DNA of 43,498 nt from an uncultured Myxococcales bacterium (GTDB taxonomy: Bacteria > Myxococcota_A > UBA9042). A program made the position numbers and the translations under genes. Within the stretch, counting starts at the first letter, position 1. Each line of letters opens with the position of its first letter. Of the stretch, positions 32,164 to 42,384 are shown in pieces. Under the pieces are notes generated by a model, which was given only the letters and a program-made list of their open reading frames with translations, did no database searches and had not been told where the DNA came from. Where the stretch lies: assembly GCA_903883645.1 (NCBI GenBank), contig CAISBR010000068.1, forward strand, positions 1 to 43,498. The letters are read 5' to 3'.

Positions 32164-33969
32164 ATGCTTGTCTTGGATCAGCCGACCTTGGCATCGTCAG
32201 GAGTTTGTAATACTCGGCGCAGCCCGCGCACAGGCCTCGCGCTTGGCGCACTGCTGCTCATGGGCGCGTGTGCCCAAGAGCCGCTGCTGCTGCGGCCCAG
32301 TAGCCCGACAAAGATTGCGTATATCCATGCGGATCCCGGCGATGCGACGCGGCACTTTGCCGTCGCGACGGCCCATCCCTTGGCGACCCAGGCTGCCGCC
32401 TCGGCTTTGGAGCGCGGTGGTTCGGCGGCCGATGCGCTGGTAGCCGCAAGCCTAGTCCTAAGCGTGGTTACCCCGCAGTCTACCGGCATGGGCGGCGGCG
32501 GTTTTGCTGTAGTTGTGCCTACTTTGGGCCCTGCACAGGCGATCGATTTTCGCGAGACCGCGCCCGCTGCCACCCGCCGCGAAGACTATCTGGATGGGCA
32601 AGGGCAGCCGCTAGCGGTACGCAGCCAGAGCCACGGTTTGGCAGTGGCGGTGCCGGGTTATGTGGCTGGTTTGCTCGAATTGCATCGGCGCTGGGGGCGC
32701 TTGGCGTGGCCCGAGCTGTGCCAGCCGGCCATTGCCGCTGCCGATCAGGGCGCCCAGGTCACGCCGCAGCTTGCCAAGGCCATTGCGTTGCGTTGGAGTG
32801 CTCTTAACCCGATGGCACAGCAGGTGTTTGGCCGGGCAGGGCAGCCGCTGCAAGCGGGCGAGGTACTGCGCCAGCCGGCCTTGGCCGACACGCTGCGGCA
32901 ACTGGCCGAAAATCCTGAGTCGTTCTATAGGGGTACTATCGCGCAAGACCTCGCTTCCGCGGCGCAGGCGGCCGGAGGGCGACTTGTCACCGCTGACCTG
33001 CAGAGCTACCGCGTGCGCGTCGAACCTGCCATGGCTGGTGAGGTTTTTGGCCACCAGGCGTATACGATGCCGCCGCCGTCGGCCGGGGGCGCACAGCTTC
33101 TGGCGGCAGCCAGCTGGCTGGATGCGTGGCTCGGCAAGCCCCCTCTCAGTGCGCCCCTCGACGACCACGCGCTGGCCGAGGCGATGCGCCGCTCGTTTTG
33201 GTTGCGTCTAGCTTTCTCAAACGATATTCCGGTGTTTAGCCTCGATGCCGCCTATCCGCGCGCCGCTCGCGACCTGCTCGCTACCGGTTTTGCCCCCCAG
33301 CACGCCGTGCCGACCGCCGCGCTCCCGCTGCTCCAAACGGGCGATGCCAAGCTCGAGACCCACGAAAATACAAGTCATATTGCGGTGATCGATGCCGACG
33401 GCCTGGCGATCTCGGCCACCCACACCGTCAACTTGTTGCTTGGCGCCGGGATCGTCGCGCCCAAGACCGGTATCCTGCTCAACAACGAGATGGACGACTT
33501 TAGCTTTGCTGTAGGTGCCCAAAACTACTTTGGTTTGGCGGGGTCGGCGGCCAACATGGTGCGGCCAGGCGCGCGGCCCGTGTCGTCGATGGCGCCGCTG
33601 GTGCTGATGCAGGGGCCGCCGCAGCAGCCGGGCTTGCCGTGGCTGGCGGTGGGCTCGCCGGGCGGTACCCGCATTACTACCTCGGTTTTACAGGTGGTTT
33701 TCAAGGTGCTGCGGCGCGGTGCGACGCTGGCGCAAGCGGTCGCAGCCCCCCGTCTGCACCACCAAGCGGTGCCGGACCAGACCGAGATCGAAGAGGCGCC
33801 CGGTCAGCTTGATCGGCAAAAGCAGCTAGAAATGCGGGGTCATACGGTTCTTGCCAAGCCGCCGTGGTGCAATGTGCAGGCGGTGTGGCGGCAGCCCGAT
33901 GCCACGGCCGGTGTTCAGTGGCACGCCGTGTCCGACCCGCGAGGCGAGGGTGCCGCTATCGTTAAGTAG
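32164..33969 (+). CDS. ggt: Gamma-glutamyltransferase-family lipoprotein
   Basis: Ntn-hydrolase of 601 residues that in its family cleaves gamma-glutamyl bonds of glutathione and transfers the glutamyl group. GGAG lies 5 nt before the ATG at 32164. A long n-region leads to the lipobox MGAC, so it should be a membrane-anchored periplasmic or surface enzyme. Motifs are TAHPLATQAAASALERGGSAADA, STGMGGGGF and IDFRETAP, then HENTSHIAVIDADG, where the Thr is the expected autocleavage nucleophile (T-S-H replaces the usual T-T-H), then TGILLNNEMDDF and VGSPGGTRI. Transcribed divergently from the acyl-CoA dehydrogenase. Confidence 0.9.
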   Translation: MLVLDQPTLASSGVCNTRRSPRTGLALGALLLMGACAQEPLLLRPSSPTKIAYIHADPGDATRHFAVATAHPLATQAAASALERGGSAADALVAASLVLSVVTPQSTGMGGGGFAVVVPTLGPAQAIDFRETAPAATRREDYLDGQGQPLAVRSQSHGLAVAVPGYVAGLLELHRRWGRLAWPELCQPAIAAADQGAQVTPQLAKAIALRWSALNPMAQQVFGRAGQPLQAGEVLRQPALADTLRQLAENPESFYRGTIAQDLASAAQAAGGRLVTADLQSYRVRVEPAMAGEVFGHQAYTMPPPSAGGAQLLAAASWLDAWLGKPPLSAPLDDHALAEAMRRSFWLRLAFSNDIPVFSLDAAYPRAARDLLATGFAPQHAVPTAALPLLQTGDAKLETHENTSHIAVIDADGLAISATHTVNLLLGAGIVAPKTGILLNNEMDDFSFAVGAQNYFGLAGSAANMVRPGARPVSSMAPLVLMQGPPQQPGLPWLAVGSPGGTRITTSVLQVVFKVLRRGATLAQAVAAPRLHHQAVPDQTEIEEAPGQLDRQKQLEMRGHTVLAKPPWCNVQAVWRQPDATAGVQWHAVSDPRGEGAAIVK

Positions 33970-34144
33970 CTCGAGCGGCCGCAGCATTAGCTGTCGCCCC
34001 GCAAATTGATTTCTCAACAAAATCCAACAATTCACCCCGCCATTTCGCTGCATTTCGCGCTTGCGGCGCGGCCTGTGCTGCTGCTAGGCTGTGGCCCGTT
34101 CCGGCGGCCGATGCCGCTGCGTCTTGCTTGGGAGTGATTCAGCC

Positions 34145-35617
34145 ATGTTTCGATTTTCTGCAGTGTTCTTGGCGTGTTTGGCTCTGTCTGCCTGTGGCAG
34201 CTCGAACTCTAACTCGAGTGGCTCGGTGACCACCACGGGCGACACCGTCTCGGACACGGGCGGCGGCCTGAGCGATGCCGGCGGCGACACGGCGAAGCCC
34301 GACACGACCAGCGGCGATGCTGGCAAAGACACCACCACGGGCAGCGACATTGCTACGCAAGACACCGGCCAAAGCGCAGAGCAGATCGCTGCGCAGATGG
34401 CGGCGGCCAGCAAGGCCGAATCGGATATTTACTTGGCGTTTTGCAAGCAGAATCTTGTCTGCGATACGGGCCTCTATTGGTCGAACGCCACGGCGTGCCG
34501 CGACACGTTGCTTATCGATGGTGGCCTGACCTCCTTGACCTTCTTTGCCGACGGCAAGGCCGCCATCGCGGCCGGTCGCGCAACGTTCGACGCGGCCACT
34601 TTGGCAGAGTGCCTGGCCAGCTTCGACGCCAAGTGCACGTTCTTATTGGTGCCCGATGTGCCGGCCGCCTGCAGCCAGTTGTTCAAGGGCCTCGTCGACA
34701 ATGCCTTTGCCTGCACCTACGACCAAGATTGCAAGTCTGGGTTCTGCAAGCGCAATGCCGCTAACGACCCCGAGTGCCTGGGCACCTGCGCGGCCAAAGT
34801 CGCCACGGGCGCGATCTGCATCAGCAACGCCCAATGCCCCCTCGGCAACATCTGCAACGTCGACGGCAAGTGCGTGGTTATCAAGGCAGCGGCCAAAGGC
34901 GAGAGCTGCCTGGAACAGGCCTGCCAAGACGGACTGTTGTGTGCGGCGCCCGGCGGCATCTCGCCGATTTGTATCGAAAAGGGTACGGCCGGCACCACGT
35001 GCACACCCTGGGACTTCATCTGCACCGACGGGTTCTACTGCAAGGCCCCCGACGCGAGCAGCGATGGCGTGTGCAGCGCTGTAGTAGCCGCCGGCGACAC
35101 CTGCGACAAAGACGGCTGGTACAACGGCGCCACCGAAAACCCCTGCGGTAAGAAGGATGTGTGCGTCGACCAGCCCGCCGGCGTCACCCCCACCGGCGCG
35201 ACATGCAAGCCCGTGGTCAAAGTCGGCGAGGCCTGCCTGAGCAGCGACCAGTGCGACGGCTACGACCAGGCGTGCTTCGACTACCAAGACGGCACCAGCG
35301 CGTGCGACTACTTGCCCGCCCTGGGTGACGCGTGCGAGCCGCTGACGCAAGACGACCTCGACTCGGGCTACTTAGATTGCCTGCCGCCCTTCGTCTGCGA
35401 CCCCGGCAGCACCACCTGCGTGGCCCGGCCTGGCGTCGGCAAGGATTGCGTCGAGAACCTGTGCGGCAGCGGCCTTGTCTGCAACGACGCCGGCAAGTGT
35501 GCCGAGCCCGGCAAGTCAGGCGCCGCGTGCACCACCTATAGCGACGGCAGCAGCGATTGCGCCAAGGGCTTGGTCTGCGGCGATGGCGACAAGTGCCAAG
35601 TACCCGTCTGCAAGTAG
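34145..35617 (+). CDS. Cys-rich lipoprotein
   Basis: Secreted protein of 490 residues with lipobox LSAC, then a Ser/Thr/Asp-rich linker, an alpha-helical part (about residues 60-170) and a C-terminal half with roughly 35 cysteines in short modules such as CTYDQDCKSGFCKRN, CISNAQCPLGNICN and CLEQACQDGLLC, resembling Dickkopf N-terminal Cys-rich modules. The start at 34145 follows GGGAG. No enzyme motif is seen. The next gene starts 26 bp downstream on the same strand, so the two lipoproteins are probably made together. Likely a surface or periplasmic binding protein of unknown ligand. Confidence 0.82.
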   Translation: MFRFSAVFLACLALSACGSSNSNSSGSVTTTGDTVSDTGGGLSDAGGDTAKPDTTSGDAGKDTTTGSDIATQDTGQSAEQIAAQMAAASKAESDIYLAFCKQNLVCDTGLYWSNATACRDTLLIDGGLTSLTFFADGKAAIAAGRATFDAATLAECLASFDAKCTFLLVPDVPAACSQLFKGLVDNAFACTYDQDCKSGFCKRNAANDPECLGTCAAKVATGAICISNAQCPLGNICNVDGKCVVIKAAAKGESCLEQACQDGLLCAAPGGISPICIEKGTAGTTCTPWDFICTDGFYCKAPDASSDGVCSAVVAAGDTCDKDGWYNGATENPCGKKDVCVDQPAGVTPTGATCKPVVKVGEACLSSDQCDGYDQACFDYQDGTSACDYLPALGDACEPLTQDDLDSGYLDCLPPFVCDPGSTTCVARPGVGKDCVENLCGSGLVCNDAGKCAEPGKSGAACTTYSDGSSDCAKGLVCGDGDKCQVPVCK

Positions 35618-35643
35618 GCCGTTTGGCCAAATAGGCGATATCT

Positions 35644-37695
35644 ATGAAAAAGCAGCCTTTGCTGGGACTGGTGGCGGTGGCGGTGGCAGTGGCGCTGCTG
35701 GCAGCGTGCGGGTCGTCGTCGACCACGAGTAGTGCGGTTATGGCCGACGCTGCTGCGGGTGCGGATGCCCCCAAATATGGTGACAGTGCGGGGGATTCTG
35801 CGGTCGATGCGGCTGCAGATGCCAAGGCGACGCCCGCCTGGCCGCCGACCGACTGCGACGACCTGATGCCCAGCCATTGCGGACTGCCGTGGCCGTCGAA
35901 TCTGTATTTGCAGCCCGATACGACACGCAAGACTGGATTTGCGCTGCGCTTTGGCGCGACCACTCTGCCGGGGAACACCGACGGCGTGCGCCTGCAGCCG
36001 GCCGACTACGCCATCCTCGACGGCTACTCGATCGGTTCGCCGCTGATGATGTACTGGCCCGACCTCGACCCTACGGGCCTGCCCGGCGAGGCGAGTCTCG
36101 ACAAGAGCTTGGCCGACGACGCGCCGTTCGTGTTGCTCGAGGTTGGCGCGGCAGGTGTGGCAAAAAAGCTGCCCTATTTCGCCGAAGTAGACATGAGCGA
36201 GCCGGTGCCTGCTCAGCGGCTGCTGCTCGTGCGGCCCGCCGTGATTCTGCAGCCGGCGACGCGCTATGTGGTGGCGGTGCGCGGGCTAAAAGACAAGCAG
36301 GGCAAGCTGTTGCCAGCCTCGGCCGCCTTTAGCGCGCTGGCAAAGGGGACCACCGCAGGTACGGTCGATGCCGGGCGCCAGAGCCGCTTTGACGACCTGT
36401 TCGGTATCCTGGCCAAGCAGGGCGTTGCCAAGGATTCGCTACAGTTGGCCTGGGACTTTGTGACAAATAGTGATGAATCACTTCACGCTCGGGTGCTGAG
36501 CGTGCGAGAACAAGGCTACAAAGCTGTGGGTGAAAAGGGGCCTGAGCTGAAGGTCACCAGTGTCGAGAGCCATGATAAGAAGGACGACCCGCACGTGGCT
36601 TGGACGGTCAAGGGTACGTTTAAAGTGCCGAATTTCATGTATGCCTATACCCCGCAGTACATGCGCCTAAAGGTCGATGCGAGCGGTGTGCCCGTGCAAG
36701 ACGGCTGGATCGAGCGGCCGTTCTTGGCGCAGATTCCGCGCTCGGCGGTGGATGGGAAGAAGGTGGTGGGGCTGTTGCAGTACGGCCACGGTCTGAACGG
36801 CAGCGTCGACGAGATCGGCGCCGGTTACCTGGGCGAAGAGGGCGATGCCTATGATACCATTGTGTTCGGCTGCAACATGAGCGGTATGTCGCAGTACGAG
36901 GTGGGCACCACGCTGATGCTGCTGACCGACATGAGCAACTTCTCTAGTCTGTCGGACCGGCTCGAGACGGGCGTGGTCGAGAGCATCTTGCTGCAGCGGG
37001 CGATGCGCGAGCGCTTTGCGGATCTGCCTGAGATCAAGGCGTTGGGTATTCAGATCGACAAGTCGCGCTTGTTCTATTCGGGCAATTCGCAGGGTGGTAT
37101 CTTTGGCGGTACGGTGGTGGCGCTGTCCGAAGACGTGACGCGGGGTCATTTGGGCGTGCCGGGCAACAACTATTCGCTTCTGCTGCAGCGGTCGTCCGAT
37201 TTCGTCGAGTTCTTCGAAGTCATCAAGGTAAAGTACCCGAGCTCGCGCGACCGCCTGTTGCTGCTCAGCGCCGTGCAGTTGCTGTGGGACCAGACCGACC
37301 CCATTACGTGGTATCGCCACCTCAGCGCCGAGCCGCTGCCGGGTACGCCCGCGCACCGCGTGCTGATGGTGCCGGCCAAGGGCGACCATCAGGTGGCGGT
37401 GATAACGAACGAAATCCTTGCGCGGAGCGGACTTGACATTCATATCATGAAGAACTACGGCAAGCCCGTGTTTGGCGTGGCGGAGCAGGACTATCCCTTC
37501 GAGGGCAGCGGTATTGTGCTTGTCGATGCGGGTAACCCGTGGCCGGCGCCCGGCAATCTGCCGCCCGCAGACAGCATGGGCGACCCGCACGGTACGCCGC
37601 GCAAGTTGGCCTGGGTCCAGAAGCAGATGTTTCACTTCTTCAAGACTGGCGAAATTAAAGACGTTTGTGGTGGCGACGGCTGCAAGCCCGACTAG
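35644..37695 (+). CDS. Alpha/beta-hydrolase-like lipoprotein
   Basis: Protein of 683 residues with a classical signal peptide and lipobox LAAC, then an Ala/Asp linker. The N-terminal part (CGLPWPSNLY, and YWPDLDPTGLP) is shared with secreted proteins of myxobacteria whose function I do not know. The C-terminal half looks like an alpha/beta hydrolase: VVGLLQYGHGLNGS, the nucleophile elbow YSGNSQGGIFGG (G-x-S-x-G) and a late KGDHQV that may carry the catalytic His. An extracellular esterase or lipase is plausible, but the acid residue and the substrate are not clear. Probably cotranscribed with the preceding Cys-rich lipoprotein; convergent with the next gene. Confidence 0.8.
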   Translation: MKKQPLLGLVAVAVAVALLAACGSSSTTSSAVMADAAAGADAPKYGDSAGDSAVDAAADAKATPAWPPTDCDDLMPSHCGLPWPSNLYLQPDTTRKTGFALRFGATTLPGNTDGVRLQPADYAILDGYSIGSPLMMYWPDLDPTGLPGEASLDKSLADDAPFVLLEVGAAGVAKKLPYFAEVDMSEPVPAQRLLLVRPAVILQPATRYVVAVRGLKDKQGKLLPASAAFSALAKGTTAGTVDAGRQSRFDDLFGILAKQGVAKDSLQLAWDFVTNSDESLHARVLSVREQGYKAVGEKGPELKVTSVESHDKKDDPHVAWTVKGTFKVPNFMYAYTPQYMRLKVDASGVPVQDGWIERPFLAQIPRSAVDGKKVVGLLQYGHGLNGSVDEIGAGYLGEEGDAYDTIVFGCNMSGMSQYEVGTTLMLLTDMSNFSSLSDRLETGVVESILLQRAMRERFADLPEIKALGIQIDKSRLFYSGNSQGGIFGGTVVALSEDVTRGHLGVPGNNYSLLLQRSSDFVEFFEVIKVKYPSSRDRLLLLSAVQLLWDQTDPITWYRHLSAEPLPGTPAHRVLMVPAKGDHQVAVITNEILARSGLDIHIMKNYGKPVFGVAEQDYPFEGSGIVLVDAGNPWPAPGNLPPADSMGDPHGTPRKLAWVQKQMFHFFKTGEIKDVCGGDGCKPD

Positions 37696-37709
37696 CCGTA
37701 CTCGCAGTG

Positions 37710-39275
37710 TTACGGGCAGTCTGTCTCGCCCGCTGGCCCGAAGCGCTGCAGCCACGGGCGATCCCCTTGCGAACCCCCGATATAGACTGCGTTGTTGCCG
37801 CTCGCCGCCGTGCCCAGTGCGGTGGCTTTGTCGCCAAATAGCTGCTTGGCCAGGGTGCTGCCATCGGTGGTCAGTGTCCACGGGGCCATGGTGGAGCCGC
37901 TGCGACCGCCCACCAGCAGCCACTTGCCGTCGAGCCAGCTCGCACCGCCAGTAAACCAAACTAGATCGCTCGGTTGCTTGTCGCCGGGGCCGATAAGCTG
38001 GCTCCAGGCGACCGCGCCGGTGGCGTCGAGACCCACCGCGAGGCCCGTTTGGCTGCTGGTGGCGGTCTTGGCCGAGCCCCAGGCCAGAAGTTCGCCGCTG
38101 GGTTTGCTGGCCAAGCCGGTCAAACTGGCCGCGCTGGCGCCGCTAATGACCAAGAGCTGCGAGTTGGCGATGGCGAGTGGGCTGCTGCTGTCGGCGACGT
38201 TGGCCACCCAGGCCTGGCTGCCGCAGCTGCCTACGACGAGATAGCCACTGGCCACTGCCGCTACCCCGTAGAGACTGCAACCTGTGGTTTGAGGGTATTG
38301 CACGCTGCTCCACGCGATCGAGGCAGGGACCAAGTCGTTGCCGGTGCGCGGCATGTGCACAAGTAGGCCGCTGCTACCGGCCAAATCGCCAACTGCTAAG
38401 GCACCTTGCAGCGTAGTAGCCGTTGCGCGCAGCATCGAGTCTTGCGGTACGGGTTGCAGCACGCCATTGCCCTGCAAGCTCAGCTTGGCCAACGACTCGC
38501 CCAGCGGCAGCAGCGCCGCCTTGCCACCGGCTTGGCCAACCGCCAGCAGTGCCTCGGTATCTATGCCATTCCACTGCGAATTAGTATTCGGCACGACCTG
38601 GGTCATCAGGTTTTGCGACGCCGTATTGACCACAGCGAGCCACGCGCTCCATTGCGGGTCGCTCGCGGCGGCCTTGGCTACACCAACAAGCACTACCTTG
38701 CCGGCTAGGGGGGCAACACCGCGAATTTGAACGATACCCTTGGGTAGCGAAGTGGTCGCACCGCCGCTGACGCTGACCGTGTCGTAGGGGCCGATGGGGT
38801 TGCCCTGCCAGGCTGCGCACCTGCAGCCGCCCGTGACCAGCGAGCCGTCCGCGCAGACCTTTGCCGCGCTGCCGTCGCAGCTCTTGCCCACGTTTTTGGC
38901 TTTGGCGTCGCAGCCGTGGCCCTCAAGGCAATAGAAGTCTTGGCATTCGTTGCCGGTGCCGCAGTCTTTGGGGCCGCCCGACTTGCAGATGTTGATGGCT
39001 ACCACGTCGCCCACTGTGCACGGGTCGCCGTCGTCGCAGGCCGCACCGGTGGGTAGGCAGTGCTTCTCGACGCAGATGCCGGTGCCGCAGTCGGCGCTGG
39101 TGGTGCACGAGGTGGTGCAGTGGCCGGTGTAGCAGTTGTCGGATTCGCACTCCTCGTTGCTGCCGCACGCGGCGAAGTAACGGCGCTTTCCCTCGCCGCA
39201 CCCCGTGGCGAGCCCAAGGACCAGCGCCGCCAGCCACAAGCTGTGCACGAAGTTCGTTGCCATGCGTCGCGCCAT
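37710..39275 (-). CDS. Cys-rich lipoprotein with beta-repeat domain
   Basis: Secreted protein of 521 residues. GGAGG sits 5 nt before the ATG at 39275; the lipobox is LATGC. Residues about 30-170 hold Cys-rich modules (CGSNEECESDNCYTGHC, CTTSADCGTGICVEKHC, CDDGDPCTVGD) like those of the giant lipoprotein. Residues about 180-521 form a Ser/Gly/Val-rich region with repeated short strands (VSGGATTS, VVLVGVAKA, YLVVGSCGSQAW, WLLVGGRSGS, VYIGGSQGDRPWLQRFG), consistent with a beta-propeller. No catalytic motif. Probably a surface protein; partner unknown. Confidence 0.83.
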   Translation of the reverse strand: MARRMATNFVHSLWLAALVLGLATGCGEGKRRYFAACGSNEECESDNCYTGHCTTSCTTSADCGTGICVEKHCLPTGAACDDGDPCTVGDVVAINICKSGGPKDCGTGNECQDFYCLEGHGCDAKAKNVGKSCDGSAAKVCADGSLVTGGCRCAAWQGNPIGPYDTVSVSGGATTSLPKGIVQIRGVAPLAGKVVLVGVAKAAASDPQWSAWLAVVNTASQNLMTQVVPNTNSQWNGIDTEALLAVGQAGGKAALLPLGESLAKLSLQGNGVLQPVPQDSMLRATATTLQGALAVGDLAGSSGLLVHMPRTGNDLVPASIAWSSVQYPQTTGCSLYGVAAVASGYLVVGSCGSQAWVANVADSSSPLAIANSQLLVISGASAASLTGLASKPSGELLAWGSAKTATSSQTGLAVGLDATGAVAWSQLIGPGDKQPSDLVWFTGGASWLDGKWLLVGGRSGSTMAPWTLTTDGSTLAKQLFGDKATALGTAASGNNAVYIGGSQGDRPWLQRFGPAGETDCP

Positions 39276-39323
39276 CCTGACCTCCGCGGCCAGGATAGCG
39301 CACCTGTAGGCCTTTGGTAATCG

Positions 39324-42188
39324 CTACTCGTAGTCGCTGATGGGCGGGCACGCGCACTGCAGGTTGCGGTCGCCCCAGGCGTTGTCGACGCGGCCCACAA
39401 ACGGCCAGAACTTGCCTTCGCGCAGCCACGGCGCCGGAAATGCAGCCGTTTCGCGGGTGTACGGGTGGGTCCACTCGCTGGCGATCACCACGTCGACCGT
39501 GTGCGGCGCATTCTTCAGCGGGTTGTCGTGGGCATCCACCGTGCCGGCCACCACCTGCCGCGCCTCTTCGGCGATCGACTGCATGGCGGTCACAAAGCGG
39601 TCGAGCTCGGCCTTCGACTCCGACTCGGTCGGCTCGATCATCAGCGTGCCCGGAACTGGGAAGCTCATGGTCGGCGCATGGAAGCCAAAGTCCATCAAAC
39701 GCTTGGCAATGTCGTCGACCTCGACGTGGGGCTTGACCGTGCGCGTGTCGAGAATCAACTCGTGCGCCACCAGCCCACCCTGGCCGGTGTACAGAATCGG
39801 GAAGTCGCCCTTGAGCTTGTGCGCCAGGTAATTGGCATTCAGAATCGCGACTTGTGTGGCCTTCTTCAGCCCATCGGGGCCCATCATGGCGATGTACATC
39901 CACGAGATCGGCAACACCGACGCGCTGCCCCAAGGCGCCGACGACACTGGACCAATCGCGTGCGTACCGCCAGTGGCGACCAGCGGGTGACCAGGCAGCA
40001 GGTCGGCCAGGTGCGGCGCAACGCAAATCGGCGCCATACCGGGGCCGCCACCGCCGTGGGGAATCGCGAAGGTTTTGTGCAGGTTAATGTGGCACACGTC
40101 GGCGCCAATGTCGCCCGGCCGGCACAGCCCCACCTGCGCATTCAAGTTCGCGCCGTCCATGTACACCTGCCCGCCGGACTTGTGCACGATGTCGCAGATG
40201 TCGTGGATCGCCGCCTCGAACACGCCGTGGGTCGAGGGGTAGGTAACCATTAGCGCAGCCAGATTGTCTTTGTGCTGCTCAACCTTGGCACGCAGATCAT
40301 CAACCGAAATATTGCCATGCTCGTCGCAAGCCACCACCACGACTTGCAAACCGTTCATCGCCGCCGTGGCCGGGTTGGTGCCGTGGGCCGATTGCGGAAT
40401 CAGACACACCGTGCGGTGACCCTGGCCGGTGCGATGCAGGTGGGCGCGGATAACCTGCAGACCCGTGTACTCGCCCTGGCTGCCGGCATTGGGCTGCAGC
40501 GAGCTGGCGGCAAAGCCGGTAATTTCGGCCAGCCAGGCCTCTAAGTCTGCGAATAGCTTGGCGTAACCCTTAGCCTGCTCGGCCGGGGCAAACGGGTGTA
40601 GCTTGCCAAAGCCCGGGTAGGTAATGGGCAGCATCTCGGCCGCAGCATTGAGCTTCATTGTGCACGAACCCAGCGAGATCATGCTATTTGTCAGCGAGAG
40701 GTCGCGCGTCTGCAGCCGGTGCAGGTAGCGCATCATCTCGGTCTCGCTGTGCCACGAGTTGAATACGGGGTGCTGCAAGTACTCTGACGTACGAGCGAAT
40801 TCGCCCAGCGCCCGCTCGGGTGCCTCGTGGCTCAGGGCATCGACCTCGGCCAGTCCCACGGGCTGCCCAGCAAAAGCACTTAGCAATTTAGCAATTTCAA
40901 TCGGGTCGGTGACCTCGTCTAGGGCCACGCCCAGGCTACCGTCGCCAAAATCGCGCAGGTTGATGCGCTCGACATGGGCGTTGCGCAGAACGGTCGGGGC
41001 GCGGTCGCCGCAAGAGACACGCAAGGTGTCAAAATACATGCTGTTCTGCAGATCAAAGCCACGGCGATGCAGGCCCTCGGCCAGCAGCCCAGTCAAACGG
41101 CGCACGCGCAGGGCGATGGCCTTCAGCCCGGCGGGACCGTGGTAGCAGGCGTACAAGCTCGCCAAAATCGCTAGCAAAACCTGGGCTGTGCAGATGTTCG
41201 AGGTCGCCTTGTCGCGGCGAATGTGCTGCTCACGGGTCTGCAGCGCTAGGCGCAGCGCGGGCTTGCCGCGGCTATCGACCGACACACCGACCAAGCGACC
41301 CGGCATCGAGCGCTTGAACGCGTCGCGGGTGGCCATAAAGGCCGCGTGCGGGCCGCCATAGCCCAGAGGTACGCCAAATCGCTGCGAATTGCCCACCGCG
41401 ATGTCGGCACCCAGCTCGCCCGGGGGCACCAGCAAGGTCAGCGCCAACAGGTCGCAGGCCATCGCCACAACCGCGCCGCTCGCCTTGGCCCGCTCGATCA
41501 GGGGCTTCCACTGCGTCAGGCCGCCGTCGCTGGCGGGGTACTGCAGCAGCACGCCAAAGACAGGTTGCGACGTAAAATCATGGGTTTGCACATCGGCGGC
41601 CAGCACGTTGATCCCCAGCACATGGGCGCGCGTGCGCACTACCGCCAAGTTCTGCGGGTGGCAGCGCTGGTCAACCAAGAAAACCGTGCGCTTGGGGGCG
41701 GCGCGCTGCTGACCAAAGGCCAGGGCCATCGCCTCGGCGCACGCCGTACCCTCGTCGAGCAGCGAGGAGTTGGCGATGTCGAGGCCCGTCAAGTCCTTGA
41801 TCATCGTCTGGTAATTGAGCAAACACTCGAGCCGGCCCTGGCTGATCTCGGGCTGATAGGGGGTGTACTGGGTGTACCAACCCGGGTTTTCGAGCAGGTT
41901 GCGCACCAGCACCGCTGGGGTGATGGTGTCGGCGTAGCCCATGCCCACTAGCGTGCGAAAGATCTCGTTTTCGTTGGCATACGCCGCAACATCGGCCAGG
42001 GCCTGGCCCTCGGACCGCGCCGCCGGCAGCTTCAGGGCGCTGCGAAAGCGAATCGCCTCGGGCACTGCCGCGTCGGCCAGCTCGTCGAGCGACGAAAAGC
42101 CAAGCTCAGCGAGCATTTGCGCAATGTCGGCCTGGCGCGGACCAATATGACGGTCGACAAAACGGTCGGGATGCGAGAGGGGCGACAT
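39324..42188 (-). CDS. gcvP: Glycine dehydrogenase (decarboxylating), P-protein
   Basis: PLP enzyme of the glycine cleavage system, 954 residues, in the full single-chain form with both halves. It decarboxylates glycine and loads the aminomethyl group on the lipoyl H-protein. Diagnostic parts are [15 protein letters not shown] at the N-terminus, [12 protein letters not shown] in the first half, [20 protein letters not shown] in the second, and the PLP-lysine motif [23 protein letters not shown] followed by four C lies before the ATG. gcvT, gcvH and lpd are not in the window, so the rest of the system must be elsewhere. A clear sigma70-type promoter precedes it. Confidence 0.97.
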   Translation of the reverse strand: MSPLSHPDRFVDRHIGPRQADIAQMLAELGFSSLDELADAAVPEAIRFRSALKLPAARSEGQALADVAAYANENEIFRTLVGMGYADTITPAVLVRNLLENPGWYTQYTPYQPEISQGRLECLLNYQTMIKDLTGLDIANSSLLDEGTACAEAMALAFGQQRAAPKRTVFLVDQRCHPQNLAVVRTRAHVLGINVLAADVQTHDFTSQPVFGVLLQYPASDGGLTQWKPLIERAKASGAVVAMACDLLALTLLVPPGELGADIAVGNSQRFGVPLGYGGPHAAFMATRDAFKRSMPGRLVGVSVDSRGKPALRLALQTREQHIRRDKATSNICTAQVLLAILASLYACYHGPAGLKAIALRVRRLTGLLAEGLHRRGFDLQNSMYFDTLRVSCGDRAPTVLRNAHVERINLRDFGDGSLGVALDEVTDPIEIAKLLSAFAGQPVGLAEVDALSHEAPERALGEFARTSEYLQHPVFNSWHSETEMMRYLHRLQTRDLSLTNSMISLGSCTMKLNAAAEMLPITYPGFGKLHPFAPAEQAKGYAKLFADLEAWLAEITGFAASSLQPNAGSQGEYTGLQVIRAHLHRTGQGHRTVCLIPQSAHGTNPATAAMNGLQVVVVACDEHGNISVDDLRAKVEQHKDNLAALMVTYPSTHGVFEAAIHDICDIVHKSGGQVYMDGANLNAQVGLCRPGDIGADVCHINLHKTFAIPHGGGGPGMAPICVAPHLADLLPGHPLVATGGTHAIGPVSSAPWGSASVLPISWMYIAMMGPDGLKKATQVAILNANYLAHKLKGDFPILYTGQGGLVAHELILDTRTVKPHVEVDDIAKRLMDFGFHAPTMSFPVPGTLMIEPTESESKAELDRFVTAMQSIAEEARQVVAGTVDAHDNPLKNAPHTVDVVIASEWTHPYTRETAAFPAPWLREGKFWPFVGRVDNAWGDRNLQCACPPISDYE

Positions 42189-42289
42189 GGGGCCTCGATA
42201 GTGCAGCGGCGCCGGGTAGTGCCTGCGACAAGGCTAAGGCAGCGTGGGCGCTCGAAAAATGCTGAACGGCCAGGTTCCGTTCGCGGTCG

Positions 42290-42318
42290 AGTATAGGTCA
42301 GGACCGAGCCGCGGCCAA
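42290..42318 (-). promoter_or_regulatory. Promoter of gcvP
   Basis: On the minus strand TTGGCC (42313-42318), a 17-nt spacer and TATACT (42290-42295) form a good sigma70-like promoter about 100 nt before the gcvP start. The leader has none of the conserved cores of a glycine riboswitch that I could see. Confidence 0.6.
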
Positions 42319-42384
42319 CGCACTCCGGGGGCTTGCGACAAGCCTGTGACAGCACAGCGCCGACCGGGGTGCAGCTGGCGCAGT

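Noticed and set aside
36667..37959. Minus-strand frame of 430 codons over the hydrolase-like lipoprotein
   Set aside because: Composition of a shadow; the plus strand shows signal peptide, lipobox and nucleophile elbow.
42189..42289. Glycine riboswitch before gcvP
   Set aside because: The leader after the promoter is about 95 nt and lacks the conserved purine-rich cores of the glycine aptamer as far as I can read.
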